DNA of 64,000 nt from Ancylobacter sp. TS-1 (GTDB lineage Bacteria > Pseudomonadota > Alphaproteobacteria > Rhizobiales > Xanthobacteraceae). Positions 35,604 through 45,087 of this stretch are shown piece after piece. The notes below the pieces were generated by a model. It searched no databases and had not been told where the DNA came from. It saw nothing but the letters and a program-made list of their open reading frames with translations. How positions within the stretch are numbered: the stretch's first letter is position 1; each line of letters begins with the position of its first letter. Where the stretch lies: NCBI RefSeq assembly GCF_009223885.1, contig NZ_CP045144.1, positions 3,150,001 to 3,214,000 on the forward strand, read 5' to 3'. A program made the position numbers and the translations under genes.

Positions 35604-38084
35604 TCAGCCGCGCGGCTTCGCCCGGCGGGTCGGCTCCGCGCCCGCCGGATCCTCCGGCCAGGGATGGCGGGGATAGCGCCCGCGCATGTCGGCGCGCACG
35701 TCGCGCCAGGAGCCGCTCCAGAAGGCCGGCAGGTCGCGCGTGAGCTGGATCGGCCGGTGCGCCGGCGACAGCAGGGCGAGGGTCAGCGGCACCCGCCCGC
35801 CGGCAATGGCGGGATGGGTGGTCAGGCCGAACAGCTCCTGCACGCGCACGCTCAGCGTCGGCCCACCCTCGGCGGCATAGTCGATCGGCAGCCGCGAGCC
35901 GGTCGGCACCTCGAAATGGCTCGGCGCCTCTTCTTCCATCCGCCGCGCCAGCTCCCACGGCACCAGCCCGGAAAGCGCGCGGCCGAGCACTTCGGCGTCG
36001 ATCTGGCCGAGCGAGGTCAGCCCGTCGAGCTGCGGCGCCAGCCAGTCCTCGACGCGGGCGGCGAGGGCGGGCCAGGACAGGTCCGGCCAGGTCTCGGGCG
36101 CGCTGGCGTGCAGGAAGCGGGCGCGGTCGAGCCATTGGCGCTGGTGGTCGGACCAGCCGAGCCGCTCCGGCCCGCGTGCGCCCGCCGCGCGAGCGAGCGC
36201 GAGGGAGGTCTCCGGCCCCGGCTTGAGCGCGGCGGTGCGCTCGGCCAGCACCAGCGCGCCGAGCCGGCGTACATGGCGGGCGCGCAGCGCGCCGGAGGCG
36301 GCGTCGAAGCCGGTCTCGACGCCCTCGGTGATGGCGGCGCCGAACTCGGCCTCCAGCTCGGCCTCGGTCATCTCGGCGGCGAGCAGGATGCGGGCCTCGT
36401 CGGCGGTGCCGGTCAGCTCGGCGACCGCGAGGTAACGCGCGCGGGCGAGGCCGGCGGCGGGGTCGATCGCCGCGCCGCGCCCGTTGGCCAGCACGAAGCG
36501 CCGGCCGTCGCCGCGCCCGCGCGCGATGCGGTCGGGAAAGGCCAGCGCCAGCAGCGCGGCGGGGCCGGCTGGCGCGTCGCCGCTTCCAACTGGCGGCGCC
36601 AGCCGCTCGGCCTCGCGCGCCCAGCGTTCCGCCAGCCGGCGGGCCTCCTCGGCGCGGCGGGAGCGGTCGCGTCCGAAATCGTCGAGACGGTGGGCGAGGT
36701 CGGGCGCGTCGCCGCCGAGCCCGCGCTCGGAGACGATGGCAGCGATCCGCGCCGCCTCCTCGCCGGCGCCGCGCCGGGCGCCCTCGATCACCATGCGGGC
36801 GAGGCGCGGCTCCAGCGGCAGCCGGGCCATCGCCTGCCCGTCGGGCGTGACCTGCCCGTCGGTGCCGAGCGCGCCGAGCGCGACGAGCAGCGCCCGCGCT
36901 TCCTTCACCGCCGGCGCGGGCGGCGGGTCGAGAAAGGCGAGGGAGGCGGGATCGCGCACGCCCCAGACGGCGAGGTCGAGCACGAGGCGGGAGAGGTCGG
37001 CGGCGAGGATTTCCGGCGTGGCGAAGGCCGGCAGGCTCGCCGTCTCCGGCTCGCTCCACAGGCGCAGGCATATGCCGGGTTCCGTGCGGCCCGCGCGGCC
37101 GCGCCGCTGGTCGGCGGCCGCCCGCGAGACCCGAATTGTCTCCAGCCGGGTCAGCCCGACGCCCGGTTCGAAGCGCGGCACGCGGGCGAGGCCGCTGTCG
37201 ACGACGATGCGCACGCCCTCGATGGTCAGGCTGGTCTCGGCGATGGAGGTCGCCAGCACCACCTTGCGCCGGCCGGCGGGGGCGGGGGAGATGGCGTGGT
37301 CCTGCTCGGCGGGGGCGAGCGCGCCGTAAAGCGGGGCGATCTCAACGGAGGGGTCGCGCACCACCTCGCGCAGCAGGCGCTCGGTGCGGCGGATCTCGGC
37401 GGCGCCGGGCAGGAAGGCGAGGATGGAGCCGGTCTCCCCGGCCAGCGCCCGCAGCACGGCGTCGGTCACCTGCCGCTCTACCGGGCTGCGCGGGTCGCGG
37501 CCGAGATGGCGCGTCTCCACCGGAAAGGCGCGCCCGAGGCTCTCCACCACCGGCGCCCCACCCAGCAGCCCGGCGACGCGGGCGCCGTCGAGCGTCGCCG
37601 ACATCACGAGCAGGCGCAGGTCCTCGCGCAGTGCGGACTGCGCGTCGAGCGCCAGCGCCAGGCCGAGATCGGCATCAAGGCTGCGCTCGTGGAACTCGTC
37701 GAACAGCACGGCGGCAACCCCGGAAAGCTCCGGGTCGTCGAGCATCATGCGGGTGAAGATGCCCTCGGTGATCACCTCGATGCGGGTATGGCGGCCCACT
37801 TTCGAGCCGAAGCGGGCGCGGTAGCCGACTGTCTGCCCGGCTTCCTCGCCCAGCGTCTGCGCCATGCGCGTGGCGGCGGCGCGGGCAGCGAGGCGGCGCG
37901 GCTCCAGCACGAGGATTTTCCGCCCGGCGATCCAGGCCTCGTCGAGCAAAGCGAGCGGCACCCGCGTGGTCTTGCCGGCGCCCGGCGGGGCGACCAGCAC
38001 GGCGGCATTGCCGGCGCGCAGCGCCGCCGTCAGCGCGGGCAGCGCATCGTCGATCGGCAGGGGCGTGGCGAAGGAGATGGCCAT
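35604..38084 (-). CDS. hrpB: ATP-dependent helicase HrpB
   Basis: An 826-residue DExH-box helicase. The first RecA domain has Walker A (APPGAGKTTR at about residues 34-43) and the DEFH box in LFDEFHERSLDADLG. The second has GRAGRTEPG. The C-terminal half has the helicase-associated and HrpB C-terminal domains. HrpB is widespread in proteobacteria and its cellular role is uncertain. The ATG at 38084 gives the usual N-terminus. There is a terminator-like hairpin between it and the aminotransferase gene upstream on the same strand, so it probably has its own promoter. Confidence 0.93.
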   Translation of the reverse strand: MAISFATPLPIDDALPALTAALRAGNAAVLVAPPGAGKTTRVPLALLDEAWIAGRKILVLEPRRLAARAAATRMAQTLGEEAGQTVGYRARFGSKVGRHTRIEVITEGIFTRMMLDDPELSGVAAVLFDEFHERSLDADLGLALALDAQSALREDLRLLVMSATLDGARVAGLLGGAPVVESLGRAFPVETRHLGRDPRSPVERQVTDAVLRALAGETGSILAFLPGAAEIRRTERLLREVVRDPSVEIAPLYGALAPAEQDHAISPAPAGRRKVVLATSIAETSLTIEGVRIVVDSGLARVPRFEPGVGLTRLETIRVSRAAADQRRGRAGRTEPGICLRLWSEPETASLPAFATPEILAADLSRLVLDLAVWGVRDPASLAFLDPPPAPAVKEARALLVALGALGTDGQVTPDGQAMARLPLEPRLARMVIEGARRGAGEEAARIAAIVSERGLGGDAPDLAHRLDDFGRDRSRRAEEARRLAERWAREAERLAPPVGSGDAPAGPAALLALAFPDRIARGRGDGRRFVLANGRGAAIDPAAGLARARYLAVAELTGTADEARILLAAEMTEAELEAEFGAAITEGVETGFDAASGALRARHVRRLGALVLAERTAALKPGPETSLALARAAGARGPERLGWSDHQRQWLDRARFLHASAPETWPDLSWPALAARVEDWLAPQLDGLTSLGQIDAEVLGRALSGLVPWELARRMEEEAPSHFEVPTGSRLPIDYAAEGGPTLSVRVQELFGLTTHPAIAGGRVPLTLALLSPAHRPIQLTRDLPAFWSGSWRDVRADMRGRYPRHPWPEDPAGAEPTRRAKPRG

Positions 38085-38117
38085 CGGCGATGGCTATACA
38101 GCGCCGGCGGCAAAAGC

Positions 38118-38144
38118 AAAGGGCGCCCGGCGGGGCGCCCTTTT
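38118..38144 (-). terminator. Terminator 3' of the aminotransferase gene (bidirectional shape)
   Basis: Stem aaagggcgccc (38118-38128) with gggcgcccttt (38133-38143) around a 4-nt loop. On the minus strand it is followed by a T-rich run (ctttgctttt), 31 bp after the aminotransferase stop. The plus-strand side has tttt, so it could work both ways. Confidence 0.8.
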
Positions 38145-38174
38145 CGTCCGTTACGGGCCGATTATCCCGGTCGA

Positions 38175-39512
38175 TCAGAAGATCTTGTCGAGCACCCGGC
38201 CGAGCTTGTCGACGATCTCGCCCATCTGGCTCTCGGTGATGATCAGCGGCGGGCTGACGGCGAAGGTGTCGCCGGCGGTGCGCACCATCATGCCTTCCTC
38301 GTGGAACAGCCGCTCCATGCCCTCATAGGCGCGCCGGCCGACACCGTCGGCGCGCGACTCGAAGTCCACCGCGCCGACAAGGCCGACGGTGCGGATGTCG
38401 AGCACGCCCGGCTTGGAGCGCAGCGTGTGGAAGGCGTCCGCCCAGATCGGCTCGATCTGCCGCACGCGCTCGAACAGGCCTTCCTCGCGGTAGAGGTCGA
38501 GCGTGGCGAGCGAGGCGGCGCAGGCCAGCGGGTGCGCCGAATAGGTGTAGCCGTGGAACAGGTCGATGACCGGATCGTCGCTCTTCACGAAGGCGTCGTA
38601 GATGTGCTTGCGCACCAGCACGCCGCCCATCGGCACCGCGCCGGAGGTCACGCCCTTGGCGAAGGTGATCATGTCGGGCACCACGCCATAGCGCTCGGCG
38701 GCGAAGGCGTAGCCGAGGCGGCCGAAGCCGGTGATCACTTCGTCGAAGATCAGCAGGATGCCGTACTTGTCGCAGATCTCGCGCAGGCGCTTGAGATAGC
38801 CGACCGGGGCGGGAATGGCGCCGGTGGAGCCGGACATCGGCTCGACGATGACGGCGGCGAGGGTCGAGGCGTCGTGCAGGGCGACGAGACCCTCCAGCGC
38901 CTCGGCGCGCTCGGCGCCCCATTCCGGCTCGCCCTTGGAGAAGGCCTGCTTCTCGCGGTTATAGGTGTGCGGCAGGTGGTCGACGCCCGGCAGCAGCGAG
39001 CCGAACATCTTGCGGTTCGGCGACATGCCGCCGACCGAGATGCCGCCGAAGCCGACGCCGTGATAGCCGCGCTCGCGGCCGATCAGCCGGGTGCGCGTCG
39101 CGTTGCCCTTGGTGGCGTGGTAGGCGAGCGCGATCTTCAGCGCCGTGTCGCCCGCCTCGGAGCCGGAATTGCAGAGGAACACATGGTCGAGATCGCCCGG
39201 CGCCATGGCGGCGATGCGGGCGGAGACCGCGAAGGCCTTGGGGTGGCCGTACTGGAAGGGCGGGGCGAAATCCATCTCCGCCGCCTGCGCCTGGATCGCC
39301 GCGACGATCGGGTCGCGGTTATGGCCGGCATTGGCGCACCACAGTCCGGCGGTGGCGTCGAGGATCGGCCGTCCTTCCGGCGTGTAGTAATGCACGTCCT
39401 TCGAACGCGAGACGAGGCGCGGGCGCGCCTTGAACGCCCGGTTCGGCGTGAACGGCATGAAGAACGCTTCGAGATCGTTCGGGCTGGCGGCTGCGGACGA
39501 GTAAGCAGACAT
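38175..39512 (-). CDS. Class III aminotransferase (omega-amino acid:pyruvate type)
   Basis: A 445-residue fold-type I PLP enzyme. The conserved LIFDEVITGFGRLG supplies the PLP-binding Asp, and TFAKGVTSGAVPMGGV holds the PLP lysine. The N-terminal region LVSRSKDVHYYTPEGRPILDA fits the beta-alanine/omega-amino acid:pyruvate aminotransferase branch, length about 440. It transfers an amino group from beta-alanine, putrescine or a related amine to pyruvate; the true substrate is unknown. The ATG at 39512 follows cggagc. It diverges from the DNA-binding-like/TPR gene across 265 bp that contain a gtgatcac palindrome (39609-39616). Confidence 0.88.
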   Translation of the reverse strand: MSAYSSAAASPNDLEAFFMPFTPNRAFKARPRLVSRSKDVHYYTPEGRPILDATAGLWCANAGHNRDPIVAAIQAQAAEMDFAPPFQYGHPKAFAVSARIAAMAPGDLDHVFLCNSGSEAGDTALKIALAYHATKGNATRTRLIGRERGYHGVGFGGISVGGMSPNRKMFGSLLPGVDHLPHTYNREKQAFSKGEPEWGAERAEALEGLVALHDASTLAAVIVEPMSGSTGAIPAPVGYLKRLREICDKYGILLIFDEVITGFGRLGYAFAAERYGVVPDMITFAKGVTSGAVPMGGVLVRKHIYDAFVKSDDPVIDLFHGYTYSAHPLACAASLATLDLYREEGLFERVRQIEPIWADAFHTLRSKPGVLDIRTVGLVGAVDFESRADGVGRRAYEGMERLFHEEGMMVRTAGDTFAVSPPLIITESQMGEIVDKLGRVLDKIF

Positions 39513-39608
39513 GGAGTGCTCCGGCTGATACGGCGAATGGGACGGGCCGCGCTTTTTTAGTCATGTATAATGCGTGGGCACGGGACGCTCACGAGAAATA
39601 ATCATGAT

Positions 39609-39616
39609 GTGATCAC
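39609..39616. promoter_or_regulatory. Short palindrome in the aminotransferase/TPR divergent promoter region
   Basis: gtgatcac, an 8-bp perfect palindrome, overlapping an adjacent atcatgat. It lies 97 bp before the aminotransferase ATG. Short palindromes of this kind can bind GntR-like regulators, but it may be chance. Otherwise the 265-bp gap holds nothing I can name. Confidence 0.2.
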
Positions 39617-39777
39617 TTTCCTTTCTGCCGTGCCCGCCCGGCTTGACCGCAGGCCCTCTTCGCGGCCATCAACTCGCCGCAAGCCGTGATAGAGTCCCCT
39701 TGCGTCAGGGTCTCCCGCTTCGCCGGAGAAATCTGCCGGTTCCCGTCCGGAAATCGGCCCCAGCATAGGACCGCGCA

Positions 39778-41709
39778 GTGCCCGAGAGCACGATCGCCGA
39801 CAAGGCCGACGCCGTGACGGAGACGGCCGCAGGGCCCGCCGACGTCCCGCCCGCGGAGGTTCCGTCCGACGCGGTGCGGCGCGCGCTCGCGCATGTGCTC
39901 GACTCGGAGGAGCTGCGCTCCTCGCCGCAACTGTCCAACATACTGCGCTTCGTGGTGGAGGCGACGCTCGATGGGCGGCGCGACGCCATCAAGGGCTACA
40001 CCATCGCCGTCGAGGCGCTCGGCCGGGACGCTTCCTTCGATCCGCAGGCCGACCCCATCGTGCGGGTCGAGGCGACGCGGCTGCGGCGCGCGCTGGAACG
40101 CTACTATGCCGGCGCCGGCGCTGCCGACGAAATCGAGATCGTGGTGCCGCGCGGCAGCTATGTCCCGCAATTCGTGCCGCGCGGCGCCGCCGCAGCCACG
40201 GAGCCGGAGGCCGGCGCGGCGCCCGAAGGTCAGGGGGCGGAGGCGGGAGAGGACGCATCGGCGACGCGTCCCCGCCGGCCGCAGCCCGGCTCGGCCCGGC
40301 GGCGGCCCCTGCGCCTTGCGTTCGGCCTTGTCGCGCTGCTCGCTCTGGTGCTGGTCGCCGGGCTGGCGGTGGAGAATGTCGATGCCGTCGGCTGGCGCGC
40401 GCTGCTCACCGGCGCCGCATGGCAGCCGATGGAGCGCGCCAACCGCCTCGGCATTCCGCTGGTGGAGGTCCGCTCCTTCGACGCCACCGGCGGCGCCCCG
40501 CTGCCGCCGAGCGAGATCGCCCGCAGCGCCGGCGCCGTGAGCAGCGGCGACTTCACCGCCCGCGCCATCGAGGTGCGGGTGCGCGACGCGCTGGCGCGGT
40601 TCGACCTGCTCGACGTTCTGGCGAGCCCCGATGCCCGCCCGGCGCTGCACTGCGGCGGCGAGGGCGCCTCGCCGCATTCGGTGTTCGCGCTCGGCGGGCT
40701 GGTGGAGAACCATGACGATGGCAGCCTCTCGGTGCTGCTGCGCCTGTCCGACCTGTGCGACGGCACCATCGTCTGGTCGCACGAATTCGACAGCCTGCGC
40801 CGGGGCGGCGACCCGAGCGCCGCCGAGGTGGCGCTGGTGCGCGACATCATGGCCGCCATCGCCGAGCCCTACGGCATCATCCAGGCCCGCGCCCGGGCCC
40901 GCGTGACCGCCGCCGGCGGCCCGGCCACGGCTGGCCCCTATGGCTGCGTGCTGATGGCCTATTCCTACTGGCGCTCCTATGCTCCCGGCGAGCATGACCG
41001 CGCCCGCGACTGCCTCGAAAAGGCGGTCGCCGCCGACCCGACCTTCGCCCTCGGCTATGCGCTGCTGGCCGAGCTCTATCTCGACGAACTGCGCGCCGGC
41101 GCCAATCCGCGCTCCGGCCCGCCGGCGCTGAACCGGGCGCTGACGGCGGCCGAGCAGGCGGTGGAGCTGGCGCCGACCAGCGCCTATGCGCGGCGGGTGC
41201 TGATGGACGTGCACTTCTTTCGCGGCGCGCGCGGCGCCACCATCGCCGCCGGCGAGGCGGCGCTGGAGCTGAACCCCTACGACGTCGACATCGTCGCCGA
41301 TTTCGGCGGCCGGCTGGTGGCGCTGGGCGAGGTCGCGCGCGGCGAGGCGATGCTGGCGGGGGCGGCGCAGGCCGCGCCGGGCATGCCGCCCTGGGTCGAC
41401 TATCACCGCGTGATCGCCGCCTATCTGAAGGGCGACGCCCCGGCGGCGGCGGCGGCGGCCGACCAGCTCATGGGCGAGGGCTACGCGCCGGGCCTGCTCG
41501 CCCGCGCGCTCGCCGCCCATATCGCCGGCGAGGACGAGGCGGCGCGCGCGGACCTGCGCAGGCTGGTCGCCGTCGCGCCGGCCTGGGGCAAGGAGCCGGA
41601 CGAGATGATCCATCGCTTCTTCCCCGACGCGGCCATCGCACGGCGGGTGCGCGCCGATCTCGCCGCCATCGGCCTGCCGCTGCCCGGCTCGGCGGCGGCG
41701 GCGAACTGA
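39778..41709 (+). CDS. Membrane protein with N-terminal DNA-binding-like domain and TPR-like C-terminus
   Basis: A 643-residue protein beginning with GTG at 39778, seven bases after tagga. Residues about 31-132 form a conserved domain (SSPQLSNILRFVVEATLDG, FDPQADPIVRVEATRLRRAL, VPRGSYVPQF) known from many TPR proteins and resembling a winged helix. A Pro/Ala linker and one membrane segment (178-198) follow. A middle domain (about 215-320) resembles the FlgO-like or adenylate-cyclase-associated domain, and Ala-rich helical repeats at about 350-600 look like TPRs. The whole resembles a membrane-bound CadC-like regulator. Targets are unknown; the adjacent aminotransferase is a candidate. Confidence 0.65.
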   Translation: MPESTIADKADAVTETAAGPADVPPAEVPSDAVRRALAHVLDSEELRSSPQLSNILRFVVEATLDGRRDAIKGYTIAVEALGRDASFDPQADPIVRVEATRLRRALERYYAGAGAADEIEIVVPRGSYVPQFVPRGAAAATEPEAGAAPEGQGAEAGEDASATRPRRPQPGSARRRPLRLAFGLVALLALVLVAGLAVENVDAVGWRALLTGAAWQPMERANRLGIPLVEVRSFDATGGAPLPPSEIARSAGAVSSGDFTARAIEVRVRDALARFDLLDVLASPDARPALHCGGEGASPHSVFALGGLVENHDDGSLSVLLRLSDLCDGTIVWSHEFDSLRRGGDPSAAEVALVRDIMAAIAEPYGIIQARARARVTAAGGPATAGPYGCVLMAYSYWRSYAPGEHDRARDCLEKAVAADPTFALGYALLAELYLDELRAGANPRSGPPALNRALTAAEQAVELAPTSAYARRVLMDVHFFRGARGATIAAGEAALELNPYDVDIVADFGGRLVALGEVARGEAMLAGAAQAAPGMPPWVDYHRVIAAYLKGDAPAAAAAADQLMGEGYAPGLLARALAAHIAGEDEAARADLRRLVAVAPAWGKEPDEMIHRFFPDAAIARRVRADLAAIGLPLPGSAAAAN

Positions 41710-41812
41710 CGCCGCGCCGGTGCAAAGGTCGCGTGGCGGCGGCACGGCGAAACCGCTATAGGCTTGGGCCTCCTTCCCGCCCGTCTTCCCGCCGCGCAAC
41801 CGGAACGCCCTC

Positions 41813-42928
41813 ATGTCGGACAGCTTCGATCTCGCCATCGTCGGTGCGGGCGTCGTCGGTCTCGGCCACGCCATCGCCGCGCGCCGGCGCGGCCTTCGCA
41901 CGGTGGTGATCGACCGCGACGCGCAGGCCAACGGCGCCTCGGTGCGCAATTTCGGCTTCGTCACCGTCACCGGCCAGCAGCGCGGGGAATGCTGGCGCCG
42001 CGCCCGACGCTCGCGCGACATCTGGGCCGAGATCGCTCCGGCCGCCGGCATCGAGGTGATCCATCAGGGCCTGATGGTGGCGGCGCGCCGGCCGGAGGCG
42101 GTGGCGGTGCTCGACGCCTTTCTGGCGACCGAAATGGGCGCGGACTGCACGCTGCTCTCGCCCGCCGAGGCGCGCGAACGCCTGCCGGCGCTGGCCGGGG
42201 AGCTTTCCGGCGCGCTGTGGAGCCCGCACGATCTGCGCGTCGAATCCCGCGCGGCGATCCCGAAGCTGGCCGCCTGGCTGGCGTCGCAGGGCATCTTCTT
42301 CCGCCGCGAGACGGCGGTGACCGGCATCGAGCCGGGCCGGGTGCACACCTCCGCCGGCCCGATCGACGCCGCGCGCATCGTCGTCGCGCCCGGCGACGAT
42401 TTCCACACGCTGCTGGAGGACCGTTTCCGGCCCTACGGCCTCACCCGCTGCAAGCTGCAGATGTTGCGCGTCGCCGATCCCGCGCTTGGCCGGCTGCCCG
42501 GCGCTGTCATGACCGATCTCTCGCTCGGGCGCTATCTCGGCTATGCCGAACTGCCCGAGGCCGAGCCGCTCAAGCGCCTGCTGGCGGCCGAGCAGGCCGA
42601 GCACCTCAAGCATGGCGTGCACCTCATCGTGGTGCAGTCGGCGGACGGCTCGCTGGTGGTCGGCGACAGCCATCATTACGGCGCCACCCCCGACCCCTTC
42701 GCGCCGGAATTCGTCGACGCGCTGATCCTCGACGAATATGCGGCGCTGTTCGGCCGCCGCCCGGCGGTGGTGGAGCGCTGGACCGGCACCTATGCCTCGG
42801 CGCCCGACCGGCTCGCCTTCATCGACCGGCCGCACGACCATATCCGCCTCGTGGTGGTCACCAGCGGCACCGGCGCCTCCACCGGCTTCGCCCTCGCGGA
42901 AGAGGCGATGGCCGAGCTGTTCGACTGA
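41813..42928 (+). CDS. TIGR03364 family FAD-dependent oxidoreductase
   Basis: A 371-residue flavoprotein of the DAO (glycine/sarcosine oxidase-like) fold. The dinucleotide motif is AIVGAGVVGLGHAIAARRRG at the N-terminus, followed by the Asp/Glu-ending strand VIDRDAQANGASVRNFGF. The last part has VVTSGTGASTGFALAEEA, the second flavin contact. This pattern fits TIGR03364, a family often found with phosphonate-degradation genes. No phosphonate gene is in the window, so the role is open: oxidative deamination of an amine or aminophosphonate is a guess. It lies 103 bp after the TPR gene. Confidence 0.82.
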   Translation: MSDSFDLAIVGAGVVGLGHAIAARRRGLRTVVIDRDAQANGASVRNFGFVTVTGQQRGECWRRARRSRDIWAEIAPAAGIEVIHQGLMVAARRPEAVAVLDAFLATEMGADCTLLSPAEARERLPALAGELSGALWSPHDLRVESRAAIPKLAAWLASQGIFFRRETAVTGIEPGRVHTSAGPIDAARIVVAPGDDFHTLLEDRFRPYGLTRCKLQMLRVADPALGRLPGAVMTDLSLGRYLGYAELPEAEPLKRLLAAEQAEHLKHGVHLIVVQSADGSLVVGDSHHYGATPDPFAPEFVDALILDEYAALFGRRPAVVERWTGTYASAPDRLAFIDRPHDHIRLVVVTSGTGASTGFALAEEAMAELFD

Positions 42929-43006
42929 GGGCGGGACGGGCAGCGCCATTGCCGCAGGGCGCCCCATCCTCTAAACCCGCGCCGACACTCGTGAAGGACG
43001 GCGCCC

Positions 43007-44611
43007 ATGGCCAAGGACAAACCCACCAAGCTCCGCGCCCGTATGCCGCGCGGCTTCGCCGACCGGGGCCCGGGCGAGCTCGCCTCGACGCGGGCGATGC
43101 TGGAGACCATCCGCAAGGTCTATGAGCTGTACGGCTTCGAGGCGCTGGAAACGCCCTTCATCGAATATACCGACGCGCTCGGCAAGTTCCTGCCCGACCA
43201 GGACCGGCCCAATGAGGGCGTGTTCTCGTTCCAGGACGATGACGAGCAGTGGCTGTCGCTGCGCTACGACCTGACCGCGCCGCTCGCCCGCCATGTGGCG
43301 GAGAATTTCGACCGGCTGCCCAAGCCCTTCCGCAGCTACCGCGCCGGCTGGGTGTTCCGCAACGAGAAGCCCGGCCCGGGCCGCTTCCGCCAGTTCATGC
43401 AGTTCGACGCCGACACGGTGGGCGCGCCGACCGTCGCGGCCGATGCCGAGATCTGCATGATGATGGCGGATACGCTCGATGAGCTCGGGCTCAAGGGCAA
43501 GTACGTCATCAAGGTCAATAACCGCAAGGTGCTCGACGGCGTGCTGGAGGCCATCGGCCTCGGCGGCGACGAGAATGCCGGCCGCCGGCTCACCGTGCTG
43601 CGCGCCATCGACAAGTTCGACAAGGTCGGCATCTCCGGGGTGCGCGACCTGCTCGGCGAGGGCCGCTGGGAGAACCCGGAGGCCAAGAGCGGCGACTTCA
43701 CCAAGGGCGCGGGGCTGGATGAAGATGGTGTTGATCGCATTATCCGCTATCTCACGACCCGTTTCTTCGACGATAGCTCCGAGGTGACGGCAGCCGCTCT
43801 AAGTCAAGGAGAGGTTGCGCCCATTAAGTACCCGTGGGGCCAGGAGTCGTTTCCCAGCGAGACTATGAGTTTCGGGGCGTGGAAGGCCATTATGGGCGAT
43901 TCCGTGATTGGCCTCGCGGGGCTCAATGAACTCGACGAGATGGCCCAGCTTGTTCGTAGCAACAGTTATGGACCCGGTCGTATTTACTTCGATGCCTCCG
44001 TCGTCCGTGGCCTCGAATATTACACCGGCCCGGTCTTCGAGGCCGAGCTGACCTTCGAGGTGAAGGACGAGAAGGGCCGTCCCGTGCGCTTCGGCTCCGT
44101 CGGCGGCGGCGGGCGTTATGACGGGCTGGTCGGGCGCTTCCGGGGCGAAGCTGTGCCGGCTACGGGTTTCTCCATCGGCGTCTCGCGTCTCGCTTCCGCG
44201 CTCTCCTACCTCAAAACCGAGGCGAAACCGGAATTCGGCCCCGTGGTGGTGGTGGTCATGGATCGCGACCAGACGGCCCATTATATGGGGCTGGTCGGCC
44301 TGTTGCGTAGAAATGGCATCCGCGCCGAGATGTATCTCGGCAACCCGAAGAATCTCGGCAACCAGTTCAAATATGCCGACCGCCGCAACTCGCCTTGCGT
44401 GGTCATTCAGGGCTCGGACGAGCGCGCGGCCGGCACCGTGCAGATCAAGGACCTGATCGAGGGCGCCAGGGCCGCCGCCGCGATCACCGACAATGCCGAG
44501 TGGCGGAGCAGCCGCCCGGCGCAGTTCGCCTGCGCCGAGGGCGAACTGGTTGAGAAGGTGCGCGAGCTGCTCGACCATCATGGCGTCCCGCACGGCGATA
44601 TGCTGGGGTAG
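43007..44611 (+). CDS. hisS: Histidyl-tRNA synthetase
   Basis: A 534-residue class II synthetase that charges tRNA-His. Motif 2 is [20 protein letters not shown], the His-specific motif reads [18 protein letters not shown], and motif 3 is [13 protein letters not shown]; the C-terminal anticodon domain follows ([20 protein letters not shown]). The divergent motif 2 is the alphaproteobacterial type. The region between motif 2 and RGLEYY is long, and from about 43725 to 44020 the codons are visibly richer in third-position A/T than the flanks, suggesting a recombined patch. The frame is intact. It leads the hisS-hisZ-hisG group, though repeats and a GIY-YIG gene separate hisS from hisZ. Confidence 0.95.
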   Translation: MAKDKPTKLRARMPRGFADRGPGELASTRAMLETIRKVYELYGFEALETPFIEYTDALGKFLPDQDRPNEGVFSFQDDDEQWLSLRYDLTAPLARHVAENFDRLPKPFRSYRAGWVFRNEKPGPGRFRQFMQFDADTVGAPTVAADAEICMMMADTLDELGLKGKYVIKVNNRKVLDGVLEAIGLGGDENAGRRLTVLRAIDKFDKVGISGVRDLLGEGRWENPEAKSGDFTKGAGLDEDGVDRIIRYLTTRFFDDSSEVTAAALSQGEVAPIKYPWGQESFPSETMSFGAWKAIMGDSVIGLAGLNELDEMAQLVRSNSYGPGRIYFDASVVRGLEYYTGPVFEAELTFEVKDEKGRPVRFGSVGGGGRYDGLVGRFRGEAVPATGFSIGVSRLASALSYLKTEAKPEFGPVVVVVMDRDQTAHYMGLVGLLRRNGIRAEMYLGNPKNLGNQFKYADRRNSPCVVIQGSDERAAGTVQIKDLIEGARAAAAITDNAEWRSSRPAQFACAEGELVEKVRELLDHHGVPHGDMLG

Positions 44612-44614
44612 CCC

Positions 44615-44715
44615 GTCATCCCGGACGGCCGGCACGGCCGATCCGGGATCGTGTGCCGAGGGAGGCGCACTTTCGGCGCGCGATCCCGGCTCTCGCTGCG
44701 CTCGGCCGGGATGAC
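44615..44715 (+). repeat. Dispersed double-hairpin repeat, copy C
   Basis: A 101-bp copy 3 bp after the hisS stop. Its first 37 bases are identical to the left half of the split copy next to it (44733-44769). The centre is variable. Confidence 0.92.
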
Positions 44716-44732
44716 GGCGGATAGGTTGTGAC

Positions 44733-44769
44733 GTCATCCCGGACGGCCGGCACGGCCGATCCGGGATCG
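44733..44769 (+). repeat. Left half of a split repeat copy (copy D)
   Basis: gtcatcccggacggcc through gatccgggatcg, the complete left hairpin of the family. It stops 13 bp before the stop codon of the GIY-YIG gene. The matching right half is at 45088-45125. Confidence 0.9.
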
Positions 44770-44782
44770 CTCTCCGCGCCCT

Positions 44783-45073
44783 TCACCGAGCGATGTCGTC
44801 GAAGAGGTCGCGCCATTCCGGGTTGCTCTCTTTGATCAAGGCGATCTTCCACGCGCGGCGCCATCGCTTGAGGCGTTTTTCCCGGGCGATGGCGGTTTCC
44901 GCCGTGTCGTGCGCCTCGAACCAGACCAACTGGTCGACATTGTAGCGGCTGGTGAAGCCGGGCACCGCATGCGTGCGATGTTCAAAGGCGCGCTTGAGCA
45001 AGTCGCTGGTCACGCCGACATAGACCGGCCCGTCTTTCCGGGTCGCCAGCAGGTAGACGAAGAAGCGCTTCAT
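44783..45073 (-). CDS. GIY-YIG nuclease family protein (YhbQ/UPF0213-like) inside a split repeat
   Basis: A 96-residue GIY-YIG protein of the small bacterial type. VYLLATRKDGPVYVGVTSDL corresponds to the GIY and YIG strands, LLKRAFEHRTH carries the conserved Arg/His, and a Glu-rich C-terminus (EKRLKRWRRAWKIALIKESN) follows. GIY-YIG enzymes cut DNA in repair or mobile introns; this small stand-alone family is poorly studied. The ATG at 45073 follows a ggag site. The gene fills the space between the two halves of a palindromic repeat copy with only 13 and 14 bp to spare. The encoded mRNA would therefore carry a hairpin at each end. Confidence 0.9.
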   Translation of the reverse strand: MKRFFVYLLATRKDGPVYVGVTSDLLKRAFEHRTHAVPGFTSRYNVDQLVWFEAHDTAETAIAREKRLKRWRRAWKIALIKESNPEWRDLFDDIAR

Positions 45074-45087
45074 ACTCCGGTGCCCCC

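Noticed and set aside
35598..39560. 1320-codon open frame on the plus strand opposite hrpB and the aminotransferase
   Set aside because: Both opposing genes have complete family motifs. The plus frame has only low-complexity Arg/Gly/Ala sequence.
39613..42051. 812-codon open frame on the minus strand opposite the TPR and oxidoreductase genes
   Set aside because: Same reason: a shadow of coding sequence with clear motifs on the other strand.
38175..42928. Phosphonate degradation operon (aminotransferase plus TIGR03364 oxidoreductase)
   Set aside because: The two genes are on opposite strands, the aminotransferase is class III rather than the PhnW type, and no phosphonatase or transporter is present.
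43007..44611. Frameshift or pseudogene in hisS because of the odd middle segment
   Set aside because: The frame is open from ATG to stop and all catalytic motifs are present in order; a recombined but intact gene explains it.
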